Positions 1 to 8,967 of a stretch of 64,000 bases of DNA are shown one piece after another; position 1 is the first letter of the stretch, and every line of letters starts with the position of its first letter. The notes below the pieces were generated by a model. That model made no database searches. It was not told the origin of the DNA and was given only the letters and a program-made list of their open reading frames with translations. Origin of the DNA: Bacillota bacterium. GTDB taxonomy: Bacteria > Bacillota > Clostridia > Christensenellales > Aristaeellaceae. The DNA lies in contig JAEZQK010000016.1 in the NCBI GenBank assembly GCA_023413135.1, positions 25,388-89,387 on the forward strand, read 5' to 3'. Made by a program: the position numbers and the translations under genes.

Positions 1-135
1 GGGCAGGGTATCAATGTCTTCCAGCAGCCAGTTCAGAATGGGCTTTTTGCAAACAGGGAGCAGGGGCTTGGGCATGTTTTCTGTCAAAGGATACAACCGG
101 GTAGCATATCCGGCAGCCAGTACAACGCATTTCAT
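1..135 (-). CDS. Sugar-phosphate nucleotidyltransferase, N-terminal part (cut by window edge)
   Basis: Only the first 45 codons lie in the window. They read MKCVVLAAGYATRLYPLTEN followed by MPKPLLPV, the nucleotide-binding signature (LAAGxxTRLxPLT and PKPLLPV) of the glucose-1-phosphate thymidylyl/uridylyltransferase family. Such enzymes join a sugar-1-phosphate to an NTP. The ATG overlaps the TGA of the upstream kinase gene (ATGA), so the two are translationally coupled. Because the kinase looks like a galacturonokinase and the next gene is a UDP-glucuronate 4-epimerase, a role in making an NDP-uronate is inferred. The substrate cannot be read from this fragment. Confidence 0.85.
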   Translation of the reverse strand, partial: MKCVVLAAGYATRLYPLTENMPKPLLPVCKKPILNWLLEDIDTLP

Positions 136-1310
136 AAAACACCCACCCCATCTGCCGATTCACAAAAGTGAATGGAAAACGACTCCTGCAAATGGGGGAA
201 GCGATCCACATACCTGCGTGTGATATATTCTGCCATCCGCTCCCCTTGCACAGGATCGATGATTGCCATGCAACACCCCTTGAAGCCCGCACCAGAGAAG
301 CGCCCCCCATAGATACCTGGCGCTTCCAGCATGATCTCATGCAGCGCCCGCAATTCAGGTGAACCGGATTCGTAATTGTAGATGGAGCTGTTCCCAGATT
401 CATAAATAATCTGCCCGAGCATTTGAATGTCGCCATTCTCCCAGGCGTCAACACCGCGGCGGACCCGGCCCACCTCCGTAAAATAGTGAGCGGCCCGTTT
501 TGCCCAATTTTCTGGCAACCTTTCCCGAAACCGCTCAAACACCTCATAGGGCACATCCCGCAGGCGGGTATCCGAAACCCGCCCATAGGGGATACCAGCA
601 AACGCTTTCAACGCATACGCCGCCGCCTTGCACTCATCCACACGGGCATTGTACTCCGAATCTACCAGTGCACGGGAAATACCCGAAAAAAGAACGGCGA
701 TTTGAAACGGTGGCATTTTTGCATTCTTCGGAATCAGTTCAAAAGAATCGTTCTGCGTGTCCAGATAAAGCAAATGATCCTTGCGGCAGTATACTTCACA
801 GCTTTGATCAAGCTTCCCCACATTCACGCCCACATACTGGTTTTCAGCCCACAAGGCGATGGCAATCAATGCTGATGCTTCCAAACGGATAGCGTTGACC
901 TGGCATAGCGCCAAGATATAGACAATGATCACCGCCGCGGAGGAGGAAAGGCCGCCTATAGGCAAAGAACCTTCCACTATGCCGCAAAGGCCATGATTCA
1001 GCCTATAGCCATGCGCCATGAGGGCGCTGGCCGCAGCCCGGGCATAATCGCCCCAATCCTTTTCCCGATGGATGCTAGAACAAATGTCAAAGCAAACTTC
1101 GCCTGCAAATGTGGTGCTGTACAATGTCACCTGTGGCTGCTTAACAGGAGCAAAGCAAAGCGTCACCCCTTTATCAAGATCGAAACCCGTCACCAAGCCA
1201 TATTGATGATCCACGTGCGCACCCAGCGGGCAGACGCGATAAGGACAATGCAGCAGGTGGTAGTTCTTATCGTGGGGGAATTGACGTTCAAACATTTCCT
1301 GGAGCTGCAT
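132..1310 (-). CDS. GHMP sugar kinase, galacturonokinase-like
   Basis: A 392-residue GHMP kinase. Residues 22-37 (CPYRVCPLGAHVDHQY) replace the usual galactokinase signature GRxNLIGEHxDY. The PYRxCPxGAHxDHQ form is, from memory, typical of plant galacturonic acid kinase. The ATP loop GGLSSSAA is at about 119-126. It should phosphorylate C1 of a hexose or hexuronate. I chose the ATG at 1310 because AAGGA lies 8 bases upstream; a longer reading frame without a ribosome site extends to 1349 and would overlap the epimerase gene. It follows the UDP-GlcA epimerase and overlaps the nucleotidyltransferase, which suggests a uronate activation cassette. Plain galactokinase activity is the alternative. 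Confidence 0.85.
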   Translation of the reverse strand: MQLQEMFERQFPHDKNYHLLHCPYRVCPLGAHVDHQYGLVTGFDLDKGVTLCFAPVKQPQVTLYSTTFAGEVCFDICSSIHREKDWGDYARAAASALMAHGYRLNHGLCGIVEGSLPIGGLSSSAAVIIVYILALCQVNAIRLEASALIAIALWAENQYVGVNVGKLDQSCEVYCRKDHLLYLDTQNDSFELIPKNAKMPPFQIAVLFSGISRALVDSEYNARVDECKAAAYALKAFAGIPYGRVSDTRLRDVPYEVFERFRERLPENWAKRAAHYFTEVGRVRRGVDAWENGDIQMLGQIIYESGNSSIYNYESGSPELRALHEIMLEAPGIYGGRFSGAGFKGCCMAIIDPVQGERMAEYITRRYVDRFPHLQESFSIHFCESADGVGVL

Positions 1311-1335
1311 TTGTATAATCCTTCGCTTTCGTAGT

Positions 1336-2322
1336 TTAGGCCAACCCATTCACCCGTTGATACCAATCCCAAAACACCCGCAGCCCACCCTCAAAATCTG
1401 TATGGGGATTATATCCCAGCACCTCCCGTGCATGGCTGATGTCCGCATAGGTTTGCTGTACATCCCCCGGCTGCATAGGCAACCGCTTCAATATGGGTCC
1501 CTTGCCGATGACCCGGGAGATCGTCTCCACCAACTCCGTCAGTGAAATGGTATGGCTTTCGCCCAGGTTAAAGATATCATATCGCTTCTTTGGGCTGTCT
1601 GTCCACTCCAAGGCCCGCAGCACCCCATCCACGATATCGCCAATATACGTATGGTCACGGCGCATGCTGCCATCCCCAAAGAAGGGAATCTCCTTGCCCT
1701 CGCACATGAGCCGGGTGAACTTGTGGATGGCCAAATCCGGGCGCTGACGCGGCCCGTATACCGTAAAGAAACGCAGGCAGGCAATATTGATATCACACAG
1801 GTGATGGTAGGTATAGCAAAGAATCTCCCCTGCCTTTTTTGTGGCGGCATAGGGAGATATAGCCCGGTCCACCGGATCGCTTTCTGAAAACGGTACCTTT
1901 ATGTTGTTCCCATATACCGATGAAGAGGATGCAAAGCAGAGGCGCTTCACGCTGAACTTTTTCATGCACTCCAGAATATTAACAGTGCCGTTGATATTGA
2001 CCTCGGTATATAGCTGCGGATTTTCGATGGATGGGCGGACGCCGGCGTAAGCAGCAAGGTGGATAACGGCATCCGGCTTTTCGTTTTGAAATACCTGCTG
2101 TAAAAAAGCAAAGTCCCGGATATCTCCTTCCAGAAGATGAAACGCGCTCCCCGTCGCCTCCGCTGTCTTCTGTAATTCGAATGTATTCCTCCGCTTAATT
2201 GCCGGGTCGTAAAAATCATTGAAGCAATCCAGGCCAACTACGGCAAAACCCCTTTGCAGCAGCGCTTCACTCACATGGGAACCAATAAATCCCGCCGCAC
2301 CGGTAACAAGAATAGTAGCCAT
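1336..2322 (-). CDS. UDP-glucuronate 4-epimerase-like SDR
   Basis: A 328-residue extended short-chain dehydrogenase. It has the NAD motif TGAAGFIG (7-14) and the catalytic YAATK (Tyr158, Lys162), preceded by SSSSVYG. The N-terminal pattern LDCFNDFYDPAIKRRN is characteristic of the CapI/LspL-type UDP-glucuronate 4-epimerases, which interconvert UDP-GlcA and UDP-GalA. A good ribosome site (GGAGG, 8 bases before the ATG) supports the start. It lies between the UDP-FucNAc genes and the kinase/nucleotidyltransferase pair. No UDP-glucose dehydrogenase is visible in the window, so the UDP-GlcA must come from elsewhere or from the adjoining salvage enzymes. Confidence 0.85.
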   Translation of the reverse strand: MATILVTGAAGFIGSHVSEALLQRGFAVVGLDCFNDFYDPAIKRRNTFELQKTAEATGSAFHLLEGDIRDFAFLQQVFQNEKPDAVIHLAAYAGVRPSIENPQLYTEVNINGTVNILECMKKFSVKRLCFASSSSVYGNNIKVPFSESDPVDRAISPYAATKKAGEILCYTYHHLCDINIACLRFFTVYGPRQRPDLAIHKFTRLMCEGKEIPFFGDGSMRRDHTYIGDIVDGVLRALEWTDSPKKRYDIFNLGESHTISLTELVETISRVIGKGPILKRLPMQPGDVQQTYADISHAREVLGYNPHTDFEGGLRVFWDWYQRVNGLA

Positions 2323-2338
2323 GTGTTATCCTCCGGAC

Positions 2339-3460
2339 TTATTTTAACCACGTCGCCTTGTTAACAATATGTGTATAGCTTTGTATCAGCTTTACCACTT
2401 TCACCGATACATTTGTGTCCGCATAATCCTCCGCCATCACCACCGGCTCATTCCGCATGGATACTGCCAATTCAACCGCCTGTTCCACATCATTTGTTTG
2501 TATGCCACCAATCACAACGGTACCCTTATCCAGCACTTCCGGCCGCTCCGTAGAAGTGCGGATCAGCACCCCCGCAAAATGCAGCATGGCGCTTTCCTCG
2601 GAAAGTGTACCGCTGTCAGACAATACGCAAAAGCTATTCATTTGCAGCTTATTATAATCCAAAAATCCGAAGGGCTTCAAATTCTTTACCAACGGATGGA
2701 ATTGAAAACCCCGCTTCTCAATAAACTTCATTGATCTGGGATGGGTGGAATAGACCACCGGCATCTGATACTTTTCAGCAATATGATTAATGGCAGTCAT
2801 CAGCGCCATAAAGTTGTTCTCAATATCAATATTCTCTTCCCGATGGGCTGAAACCAGTATGTATCCACCAGCCTCCAATCCCAAACGTTCCAGAACGTCA
2901 CTATTGTCAATCTTATCGCAATAGGTTTCCAGCACTTCCCGCATGGGGGATCCTGTAACAAAGATCATTTTGCCATCGATGCCTTCAGAAAGCAAATACC
3001 GGCGGCTATGCTCCGTGTAGGGCAAGTTTATGTCCGAAATATGATCTACGATCTTCCGGTTGATCATTTCGCTTACATTCCAATCCCAGCAGCGGTTGCC
3101 CGCTTCCATATGAAAAATGGGTATCTTCAGCCGCTTCGCGGAGATGGCGGATAAAGCTGAATTGGTGTCGCCCAGGATCAATACCGCGTCCGGCTTCTCC
3201 TTCTGCATCACCTCATAGGATTTTGCAATGATGTTTCCCATGGTCTCGCCCAAATGCTGCCCGACACTGTCCAAATAATAATCCGGAGCCCGCAACTGCA
3301 AATCCTCAAAGAATACCTGATTCAGCGTATAATCCCAATTCTGGCCCGTATGAACAATGATATGATCAAAATACTTGTCCGCGCACTTCATCACCGCCGA
3401 CAGGCGGATGATTTCCGGGCGCGTGCCGATAATTGTCATAAGCTTTAATTTCTGCGCCAT
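2339..3460 (-). CDS. capG: UDP-HexNAc 2-epimerase, CapG/FnlC-like (UDP-L-FucNAc synthesis)
   Basis: A WecB/UDP-GlcNAc 2-epimerase family protein of about 373 residues. It starts MAQKLKLMTIIGTRPEIIRL and carries HTGQNWD, GDTNSA, HMEAGNR and SAHREENID motifs. With the two preceding genes (CapE- and CapF-like) it forms the three-gene set that converts UDP-GlcNAc to UDP-N-acetyl-L-fucosamine; CapG does the last C2 epimerisation. The start at 3460 has GGAGG 6 bases upstream. A longer frame reaching back to 3502 overlaps capF and is rejected. The order capE-capF-capG matches the known pathway order. Confidence 0.9.
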   Translation of the reverse strand: MAQKLKLMTIIGTRPEIIRLSAVMKCADKYFDHIIVHTGQNWDYTLNQVFFEDLQLRAPDYYLDSVGQHLGETMGNIIAKSYEVMQKEKPDAVLILGDTNSALSAISAKRLKIPIFHMEAGNRCWDWNVSEMINRKIVDHISDINLPYTEHSRRYLLSEGIDGKMIFVTGSPMREVLETYCDKIDNSDVLERLGLEAGGYILVSAHREENIDIENNFMALMTAINHIAEKYQMPVVYSTHPRSMKFIEKRGFQFHPLVKNLKPFGFLDYNKLQMNSFCVLSDSGTLSEESAMLHFAGVLIRTSTERPEVLDKGTVVIGGIQTNDVEQAVELAVSMRNEPVVMAEDYADTNVSVKVVKLIQSYTHIVNKATWLK

Positions 3461-3461
3461 T

Positions 3462-4571
3462 TCATACCTCCAGGAAATACGTATCGGGCTTTGCGGGATC
3501 AAAGCACTCGCTGGCCCACATGAATGTCACCAAATCGGTATCGCCAAGGTTTTCAATGTTATGCGTGTAGCCCGTTGGAATATCCAGCACTTCGATTTTA
3601 TCACCGCTTACGAAATATTCCAACACTTTATCCTCGCCGACCTTACGGAAGCGGATAACCCCACGGCCGGCTACCACCACAAATTTCTCATTCTTTGTGT
3701 GGTGCCAGTGGTTCCCCTTTGTGATCCCCGGCTTGGAGATGTTCACGGAAAACTGCCCCCGTTCCGCGGTGCGCAGAATCTCCGTAAACGATCCCCTATT
3801 GTCCACGTTCATTTTCAGCGGATAACTGAACTGGTCTTCCGGCAAATAGGATAAATAGGTCGCATACAGCGCTTTTGTAAACGCGTCGCCCATGTCGGGA
3901 ACGCTGCGGTTCTCCCGGCTTAACTTAAAGGATTCGATCAGTTCCGCTATATGCCCCAAAGTGGTTTGATGTACCGGCTCAATATAGCAAAAGTCATCCC
4001 GCTTGTTTGCGTTTCCCTGCATGGCGCGTATGAACTCTTCCACCACATCATCGATATAAACCAGGCGCATGATAACCTTCGGATCATTCACCGTGACGGG
4101 CAGCCCATGCGCAATATTATGGCAAAATGTTGCCACCGCGCTATTGTAATTGGGCCGGCACCACTTGCCAAACACATTGGGCATACGGTAGACAAAAATA
4201 GGGATGCCATTCTCCCTGCCATATGCGTGCATCAAATCCTCTCCGGCCTTTTTGCTCTCACCGTAAGGATTCTTAAGCTCAGCCTGTATGGAGGATGTGA
4301 TAAGCACAGGCGCCTTGTTCCCGTTTTGCCGCAAGGCATCAAGAAGGGATGATGTAAAGCCGAAATTGCCCTCCATGAATTCTTCCGGCTTTTGCGGACG
4401 GTTCACCCCGGCCAAATGATAGACAAAGCCGCATTCCCGCGCGTATGCGTTAAGCAGCGCAGGGTCTGTGTCAATATCGAAAGGGAGTATCTCCACTCCC
4501 TTCATATGCTCCAGCGTGGCAATCAGGTTTTTGCCAACAAAACCTTTTGCGCCTGTAACAAGTACTTTCAT
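3462..4571 (-). CDS. capF: CapF-like bifunctional reductase/epimerase with C-terminal cupin
   Basis: An N-terminal Rossmann SDR domain (VTGAKGFVGKNL at about 4-15, NPYGESKKAGE around residue 110) is followed by a C-terminal cupin (around 245-369, with HWHHTKNEKF as the metal-binding core). This architecture is diagnostic of CapF/FnlB, which epimerises and reduces the keto-sugar made by CapE on the way to UDP-L-FucNAc. The start MKVLVTG at 4571 overlaps the capE stop as ATGA and has GGAGA upstream. It ends 1 base before the capG start. The length (369 residues) is normal for the family. Confidence 0.92.
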   Translation of the reverse strand: MKVLVTGAKGFVGKNLIATLEHMKGVEILPFDIDTDPALLNAYARECGFVYHLAGVNRPQKPEEFMEGNFGFTSSLLDALRQNGNKAPVLITSSIQAELKNPYGESKKAGEDLMHAYGRENGIPIFVYRMPNVFGKWCRPNYNSAVATFCHNIAHGLPVTVNDPKVIMRLVYIDDVVEEFIRAMQGNANKRDDFCYIEPVHQTTLGHIAELIESFKLSRENRSVPDMGDAFTKALYATYLSYLPEDQFSYPLKMNVDNRGSFTEILRTAERGQFSVNISKPGITKGNHWHHTKNEKFVVVAGRGVIRFRKVGEDKVLEYFVSGDKIEVLDIPTGYTHNIENLGDTDLVTFMWASECFDPAKPDTYFLEV

Positions 4572-5593
4572 TTTCTTTTCTCCCACGATGCCAGTTCATC
4601 TTGTATGTACTTAAGCGACAGCAGCTTTTCCTTTACCTGACCGACGCCAAGTAGGGTGGTGTTGTTGGAGTTGAATTCCGTAAGCTGCGTCCGGGCCTGA
4701 TCCCCCTGGATAAAGTACTTGTCGTAATTCAAATCACGCTTATCAGCCGGAACGCGGTAGAAACCGCCCATATCGATGGCGTGGGCGCATTCTTCGTTTG
4801 TCAGCAGCGTTTCATACATCTTTTCACCATGCCGGATACCGATGACCCTGGTTTCATTATCCGCATGGAATAGCTCCTTCACAGCCTGAGCCAACGTGCC
4901 TATCGTGCAGGCGGGAGCCTTCTGCACAAGAATATCCCCCGCCTCGGCATTTTCAAACGCAAAAAGAACTAAATCCACCGCCTCGTCCAGGCTCATGATA
5001 AAGCGTGTCATGGCAGGGTCCGTTACCGTAAGCGGCTTTCCGGCCTTGATTTGTTCTATGAAAAGCGGTATCACCGAGCCACGGGAGGCCATCACGTTCC
5101 CATACCGTGTGCAGCAAATGAGCGTTTTTTCCGGGGATACGGTGCGGGATTTGGCCACCACCACCTTCTCCATCATAGCCTTGGATGTCCCCATGGCGTT
5201 TACGGGGTAGGCCGCCTTGTCGGTGGATAGGCAAATGACCTTTTTGATGCCAGATTCAATGGCCGCGGTCAGCACATTATCCGTGCCCAGCACGTTGGTT
5301 TTCACCGCCTCCATGGGGAAAAACTCGCAGGAAGGTACCTGCTTAAGTGCCGCGGCATGGAAGATGTAATCTACGCCGTGCATGGCGTTTTTAACGGAGG
5401 CCAGGTCGCGGACATCGCCGATGTAGAACTTAACCTTACTGCTGCTATAGAGGCGGCGCATATCGTTCTGCTTTTTTTCGTCGCGGGAGAAGATGCGGAT
5501 TTCCTTTATATCAGTGTCCAGAAACCGATGAAGAACGGCGCTGCCAAAGGAACCGGTGCCACCGGTAATCATAAGTATATTACCACCTATCAT
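4568..5593 (-). CDS. capE: CapE-like UDP-GlcNAc 4,6-dehydratase/5-epimerase
   Basis: A soluble nucleotide-sugar dehydratase of the FlaA1/CapE group. It has TGGTGSFGSAVLHRF near the N-terminus, RIFSRDEKKQ, STDKAAYPVNAMGTSKAMME (a Met in place of the usual SDR tyrosine, with Lys following), and RYGNVMASRGSVIPLF. It makes the 4-keto-6-deoxy sugar that CapF and CapG convert to UDP-L-FucNAc. Two starts are possible: a GTG at 5602 and an ATG at 5593. The ATG is preferred because it aligns with the usual short N-terminus; the ribosome site is weak for both. About 100 AT-rich bases separate it from the upstream tagD-like gene. Confidence 0.92.
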   Translation of the reverse strand: MIGGNILMITGGTGSFGSAVLHRFLDTDIKEIRIFSRDEKKQNDMRRLYSSSKVKFYIGDVRDLASVKNAMHGVDYIFHAAALKQVPSCEFFPMEAVKTNVLGTDNVLTAAIESGIKKVICLSTDKAAYPVNAMGTSKAMMEKVVVAKSRTVSPEKTLICCTRYGNVMASRGSVIPLFIEQIKAGKPLTVTDPAMTRFIMSLDEAVDLVLFAFENAEAGDILVQKAPACTIGTLAQAVKELFHADNETRVIGIRHGEKMYETLLTNEECAHAIDMGGFYRVPADKRDLNYDKYFIQGDQARTQLTEFNSNNTTLLGVGQVKEKLLSLKYIQDELASWEKRK

Positions 5594-5701
5594 AGTCTTC
5601 ACTTCTTTCTACGACTATTTTCAGCATTTTTTTGCATAAAGAAAATCTAATAGTTTCTGTATTCTATATGCTACGAAAGAATACCAAGATACTGCCAGGT
5701 A

Positions 5702-6127
5702 TCATTTAGAATTTTTTTCAGAAATTCTATCTGCTAGAATCGTTGATGAGATCCCGTCTGTATGTGGAAGATATATAATTTGTACGTCATATGGTTTGAG
5801 CTCCAGTTCGTATCGGTCCCACCGGGGCGTGCCCTTCCAATCACTCCCAACAAACATTTTGTCAAAATGATATTTATTATATGCTTCAACTTTGTTCATA
5901 TCTATCTGTGGCACCACTTGATCAACATAACGGATGGCCTTCACGATTTCAACCCTATCATCAAAAGGAATCATCGGAAGCTTATGTTTCATCTGCATCA
6001 CCAATTCATCTATGCTGATACCAACAATTAAATAGTCACATTGTTCCTTTGCATTGCGCAAAATGTTTAGGTGTCCGATATGAAACATATCATATACCCC
6101 TGTTGTATACCCAACAATCTTTCCCAT
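5702..6127 (-). CDS. tagD: Glycerol-3-phosphate cytidylyltransferase
   Basis: A 141-residue cytidylyltransferase with GVYDMFHIGHLNIL (HxGH nucleotide-binding motif), the WKGTPRWDRYE segment and the C-terminal GISSTIL motif. This is the full length of the TagD/GCT family, which makes CDP-glycerol from CTP and glycerol-3-phosphate. A CDP-glycerol-dependent transferase (7748-8920) is encoded nearby in the same operon, so the polymer is probably decorated with, or linked by, glycerol phosphate. GAGG lies 9 bases before the ATG. Other teichoic acid genes (tagO, tagA, tarL) are not visible. Confidence 0.92.
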   Translation of the reverse strand: MGKIVGYTTGVYDMFHIGHLNILRNAKEQCDYLIVGISIDELVMQMKHKLPMIPFDDRVEIVKAIRYVDQVVPQIDMNKVEAYNKYHFDKMFVGSDWKGTPRWDRYELELKPYDVQIIYLPHTDGISSTILADRISEKNSK

Positions 6128-6196
6128 ACTCTTACCTCACTTTACACTTAACAAGTTCACTATTCAAACCGCATTTAGCACAAATTCCCTTGCAGT

Positions 6197-7711
6197 TTAT
6201 TTGCCCTTTTTCAATATCCGCTTTACATATCCGGAAATTCCCTGAACATCTTTTCTATAAAAAATAATTGTAAAAGCCGTGATCACAAGAAATACATTAA
6301 GGAATATGCATAATGCAGAAATTATCCAATCACCAAATTCTGTAAATAAGATTCTGTCTAAAAACAATAACCTTGACATGCCAATTGATAGTAATATTCC
6401 TCCAAGATACACAAGCACCTTCTTGATCATACCTATTAGATTTGTATGCAAAATTTCTCTATAGACATAAAATCCATACTGCAAAGTTCGAAAGATCATA
6501 GCTATCAAAGTTCCTATAGCAACACCCAAAATACCAAGCCATTTTACTAAAGCTAGTGAAATTACTAAGTTAATTACAGCTTCTAATAGCGCGCCTACTT
6601 GTGTTTCCTTATAACGTCCTGCTGCCTGAATAACTGAATAGTATGGTATGCGTATGCAATAGAAATATTCAGCGACAGTAAAAGTGTATGCAAATAGCGG
6701 TCTGTGATAATTAGCATCTATTATTCCTTTAGTATATATATCAACAAACTGAACGATTAATAATGTAGTGCAGGTAAAGAATATTGATGAACTCCAAAAC
6801 ATAAATGTTTCAAATTCACCTATCGTTTTCTTTAATACAAGATTCTCCTTTTTTGCCATCATATTTCCAAATGCAGCTTCTATTCCAGCGGTAAAGCTTT
6901 TAAGAATTTTTCTTATATTACTAATGACAAGATTGTAAATTACATATACAGAAACCTCCTTCATCGTAGAGAATAAGGTAAGCACAACAATATCAGTATT
7001 ATCATGAACATAATTTGCAAATGTATGCGCAAGTGCATACCTTCTTTGCTTTAATGCGGAATCATCTACAATTACTTTATTTAATATACCATACTTCATC
7101 ACAACGTATTTTCTTAAAATAATTGGCTGCAAAACATATATTGCAGCGCTACCTAATTTCACAGCATGAATTGTTCCATTCATTTTTATAATAATAATAG
7201 CAATAATTGTGTTTAAAATAATTGATATTGTTGTAAATCCACTAACAATATAATTTCTCTGGTCTGCACTCAGCAGCATTTGATAAGCAGTCCCAAAAAA
7301 GTATTGCGCAAAAGTACTTATTCCTATTATTAACACAAGGGAAAATGTAAAAACCCACTCAAATTCGCTCTTTACAATTAACGGATATATTAATGCAAAA
7401 ACAATTAAAACCGCGACAAAAATCTTTGCGATTCGCCGCATATATCTTTCTGTTGACTTTACTATTGCACTTATAGAGTATTTGTCTTTATCCGCCAAAG
7501 GTTTAAATAATGCTGCTCTCGTAACTCCAGAAATTCCAGCATTTAATAATGCGATGCACTGTAAAAATTGTGTAATGGATGAAACTACCCCATTATATTT
7601 CGAACCAAATGTAGCTAAAATCATACGAGGCAATATTAAACCGCATATAACTGTTACAAATTCTGATAATATAGCAATGCTTGTATTTATAATTGCTTTT
7701 TTTAAACGCAT
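6197..7711 (-). CDS. wzx: Polysaccharide flippase (Wzx/MATE-like)
   Basis: A 504-residue polytopic membrane protein with about 12-14 hydrophobic segments spaced along the whole chain and a basic amino end (MRLKKAIINTSIAILSEFV). This fits the polysaccharide transport/oligosaccharide flippase families that move lipid-linked repeat units across the membrane. It is very AT-rich and Ile/Lys-rich, unlike the sugar-nucleotide genes around it, in keeping with a serotype-specific gene. It lies within the same minus-strand run as the Wzy-like polymerase and the glycosyltransferases. Specificity for the repeat unit cannot be predicted. Confidence 0.85.
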   Translation of the reverse strand: MRLKKAIINTSIAILSEFVTVICGLILPRMILATFGSKYNGVVSSITQFLQCIALLNAGISGVTRAALFKPLADKDKYSISAIVKSTERYMRRIAKIFVAVLIVFALIYPLIVKSEFEWVFTFSLVLIIGISTFAQYFFGTAYQMLLSADQRNYIVSGFTTISIILNTIIAIIIIKMNGTIHAVKLGSAAIYVLQPIILRKYVVMKYGILNKVIVDDSALKQRRYALAHTFANYVHDNTDIVVLTLFSTMKEVSVYVIYNLVISNIRKILKSFTAGIEAAFGNMMAKKENLVLKKTIGEFETFMFWSSSIFFTCTTLLIVQFVDIYTKGIIDANYHRPLFAYTFTVAEYFYCIRIPYYSVIQAAGRYKETQVGALLEAVINLVISLALVKWLGILGVAIGTLIAMIFRTLQYGFYVYREILHTNLIGMIKKVLVYLGGILLSIGMSRLLFLDRILFTEFGDWIISALCIFLNVFLVITAFTIIFYRKDVQGISGYVKRILKKGK

Positions 7712-7747
7712 TTGATTACCCCGTCTTCTCTTCTATTCACATATAGA

Positions 7748-8920
7748 TTATTTCATGTGGTCTAGTATATATTCTACAATAGCTTGGCCTGCGTTGCCCG
7801 TTTCGTAAATTCCAAAAAATTCCACTAATGCTTGATAATTATTTTCAATGCTTTTATCATCAAAATTACTTACTATTCCCAGCAATTCGTCCATACTTTT
7901 AGCTATGATAAAAGGAGACATAGTGATATCAAAAGAAAAATCTCTGTCCTCTTTTGTATAGAGTTCTCTATCTGCTTGATACAATACAAGTGGTTTCTTT
8001 TTTAAAATGTAATCACCAGCTGAAGAAGAATAGTCTGTAACAAAAAAATCTGTAATCAGTAGTAGCGCATTCATATCATCATATTGTGTAACATCAATAA
8101 CCCTAGCACTCTCATCATTCATTAAAAAGCCACCTACTGCACTATGGGCGCGAATCATACAAATCCATTTATTGTTGTACTTTATCTCCAATTCATCCAA
8201 TATTCCGACAAAATTGATGCCACTAATATCTTGCAACTTATGTTGAGATATATCACTACTTCTAAATGTAGGTGCATAGAAAAAGACTTTTTTATCGATA
8301 GGAATACCAATTGAAGCCTTGACTTCATTTATTCGCTTTACATCACTATTAATAAGTTGATCATTCCTAGGTAATCCCTTCTCAATAAAAGGGCCATCAT
8401 AATGGAAAGCACTCCGTAGCCTTTTCTTGCCATACTCAGATGCAGAAATCATCATGTCACAGTACTTTTCTTCAATCAAATCACCAGGCAGATAGTTTTG
8501 CTTATTGTGCGAGGATTTCTTGTCGTATAGAATATTCTTGAAACCCCTATCTCCGTGCCATGTTTGGATATATACTTGTCTTTTTGACTTGTAGAAAAAT
8601 TTAGGAATATTTGTATTCATAACCCATAATTTCGCAGTAGCTAAATGATAGTATTCTAAAAAAGACCCTTTCCTTATACAACGGACGTATACTGGAATAT
8701 TTTTTTTCTTTTCTTCTGGTTTGCAAAAAATCCATATAATTGTGGTTTCAGGGTTCTCGGCATGCAAGATTTCCGATATATATCGTGGGTTATCAGAATA
8801 TTGCTTCCCCCCAAAACTTGAAAACACAATTTTCTTTTTGTTTATAGGTATACAGTGGCTTATAAGAATCATTATTGTATGAATCAATACGAGATATATT
8901 CTGATAATAAATGTCTTCAT
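7748..8920 (-). CDS. CDP-glycerol glycerophosphotransferase family protein (TagB/TagF-like)
   Basis: About 390 residues with the family hallmarks KRQVYIQTWHGDRGFKN, FYAPTFRSSD, MIRAHSAVGG and the VTDYSSSAGDYI motif. It starts after an N-terminal hydrophobic anchor (MKTFIIRIYLVLIHTIMIL). It should transfer glycerol phosphate from CDP-glycerol to a glycan. The start at 8920 has AAAGGA 6 bases upstream and avoids overlap with the upstream glycosyltransferase; the open frame continues to 9007 without a ribosome site. It pairs functionally with the tagD-like gene. Whether it adds single side groups or builds a chain cannot be decided here. Confidence 0.9.
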   Translation of the reverse strand: MKTFIIRIYLVLIHTIMILISHCIPINKKKIVFSSFGGKQYSDNPRYISEILHAENPETTIIWIFCKPEEKKKNIPVYVRCIRKGSFLEYYHLATAKLWVMNTNIPKFFYKSKRQVYIQTWHGDRGFKNILYDKKSSHNKQNYLPGDLIEEKYCDMMISASEYGKKRLRSAFHYDGPFIEKGLPRNDQLINSDVKRINEVKASIGIPIDKKVFFYAPTFRSSDISQHKLQDISGINFVGILDELEIKYNNKWICMIRAHSAVGGFLMNDESARVIDVTQYDDMNALLLITDFFVTDYSSSAGDYILKKKPLVLYQADRELYTKEDRDFSFDITMSPFIIAKSMDELLGIVSNFDDKSIENNYQALVEFFGIYETGNAGQAIVEYILDHMK

Positions 8921-8967
8921 GTTTATCCTTTCTACGATTATCGAAAATCGCATTCTTATTCTTATAG

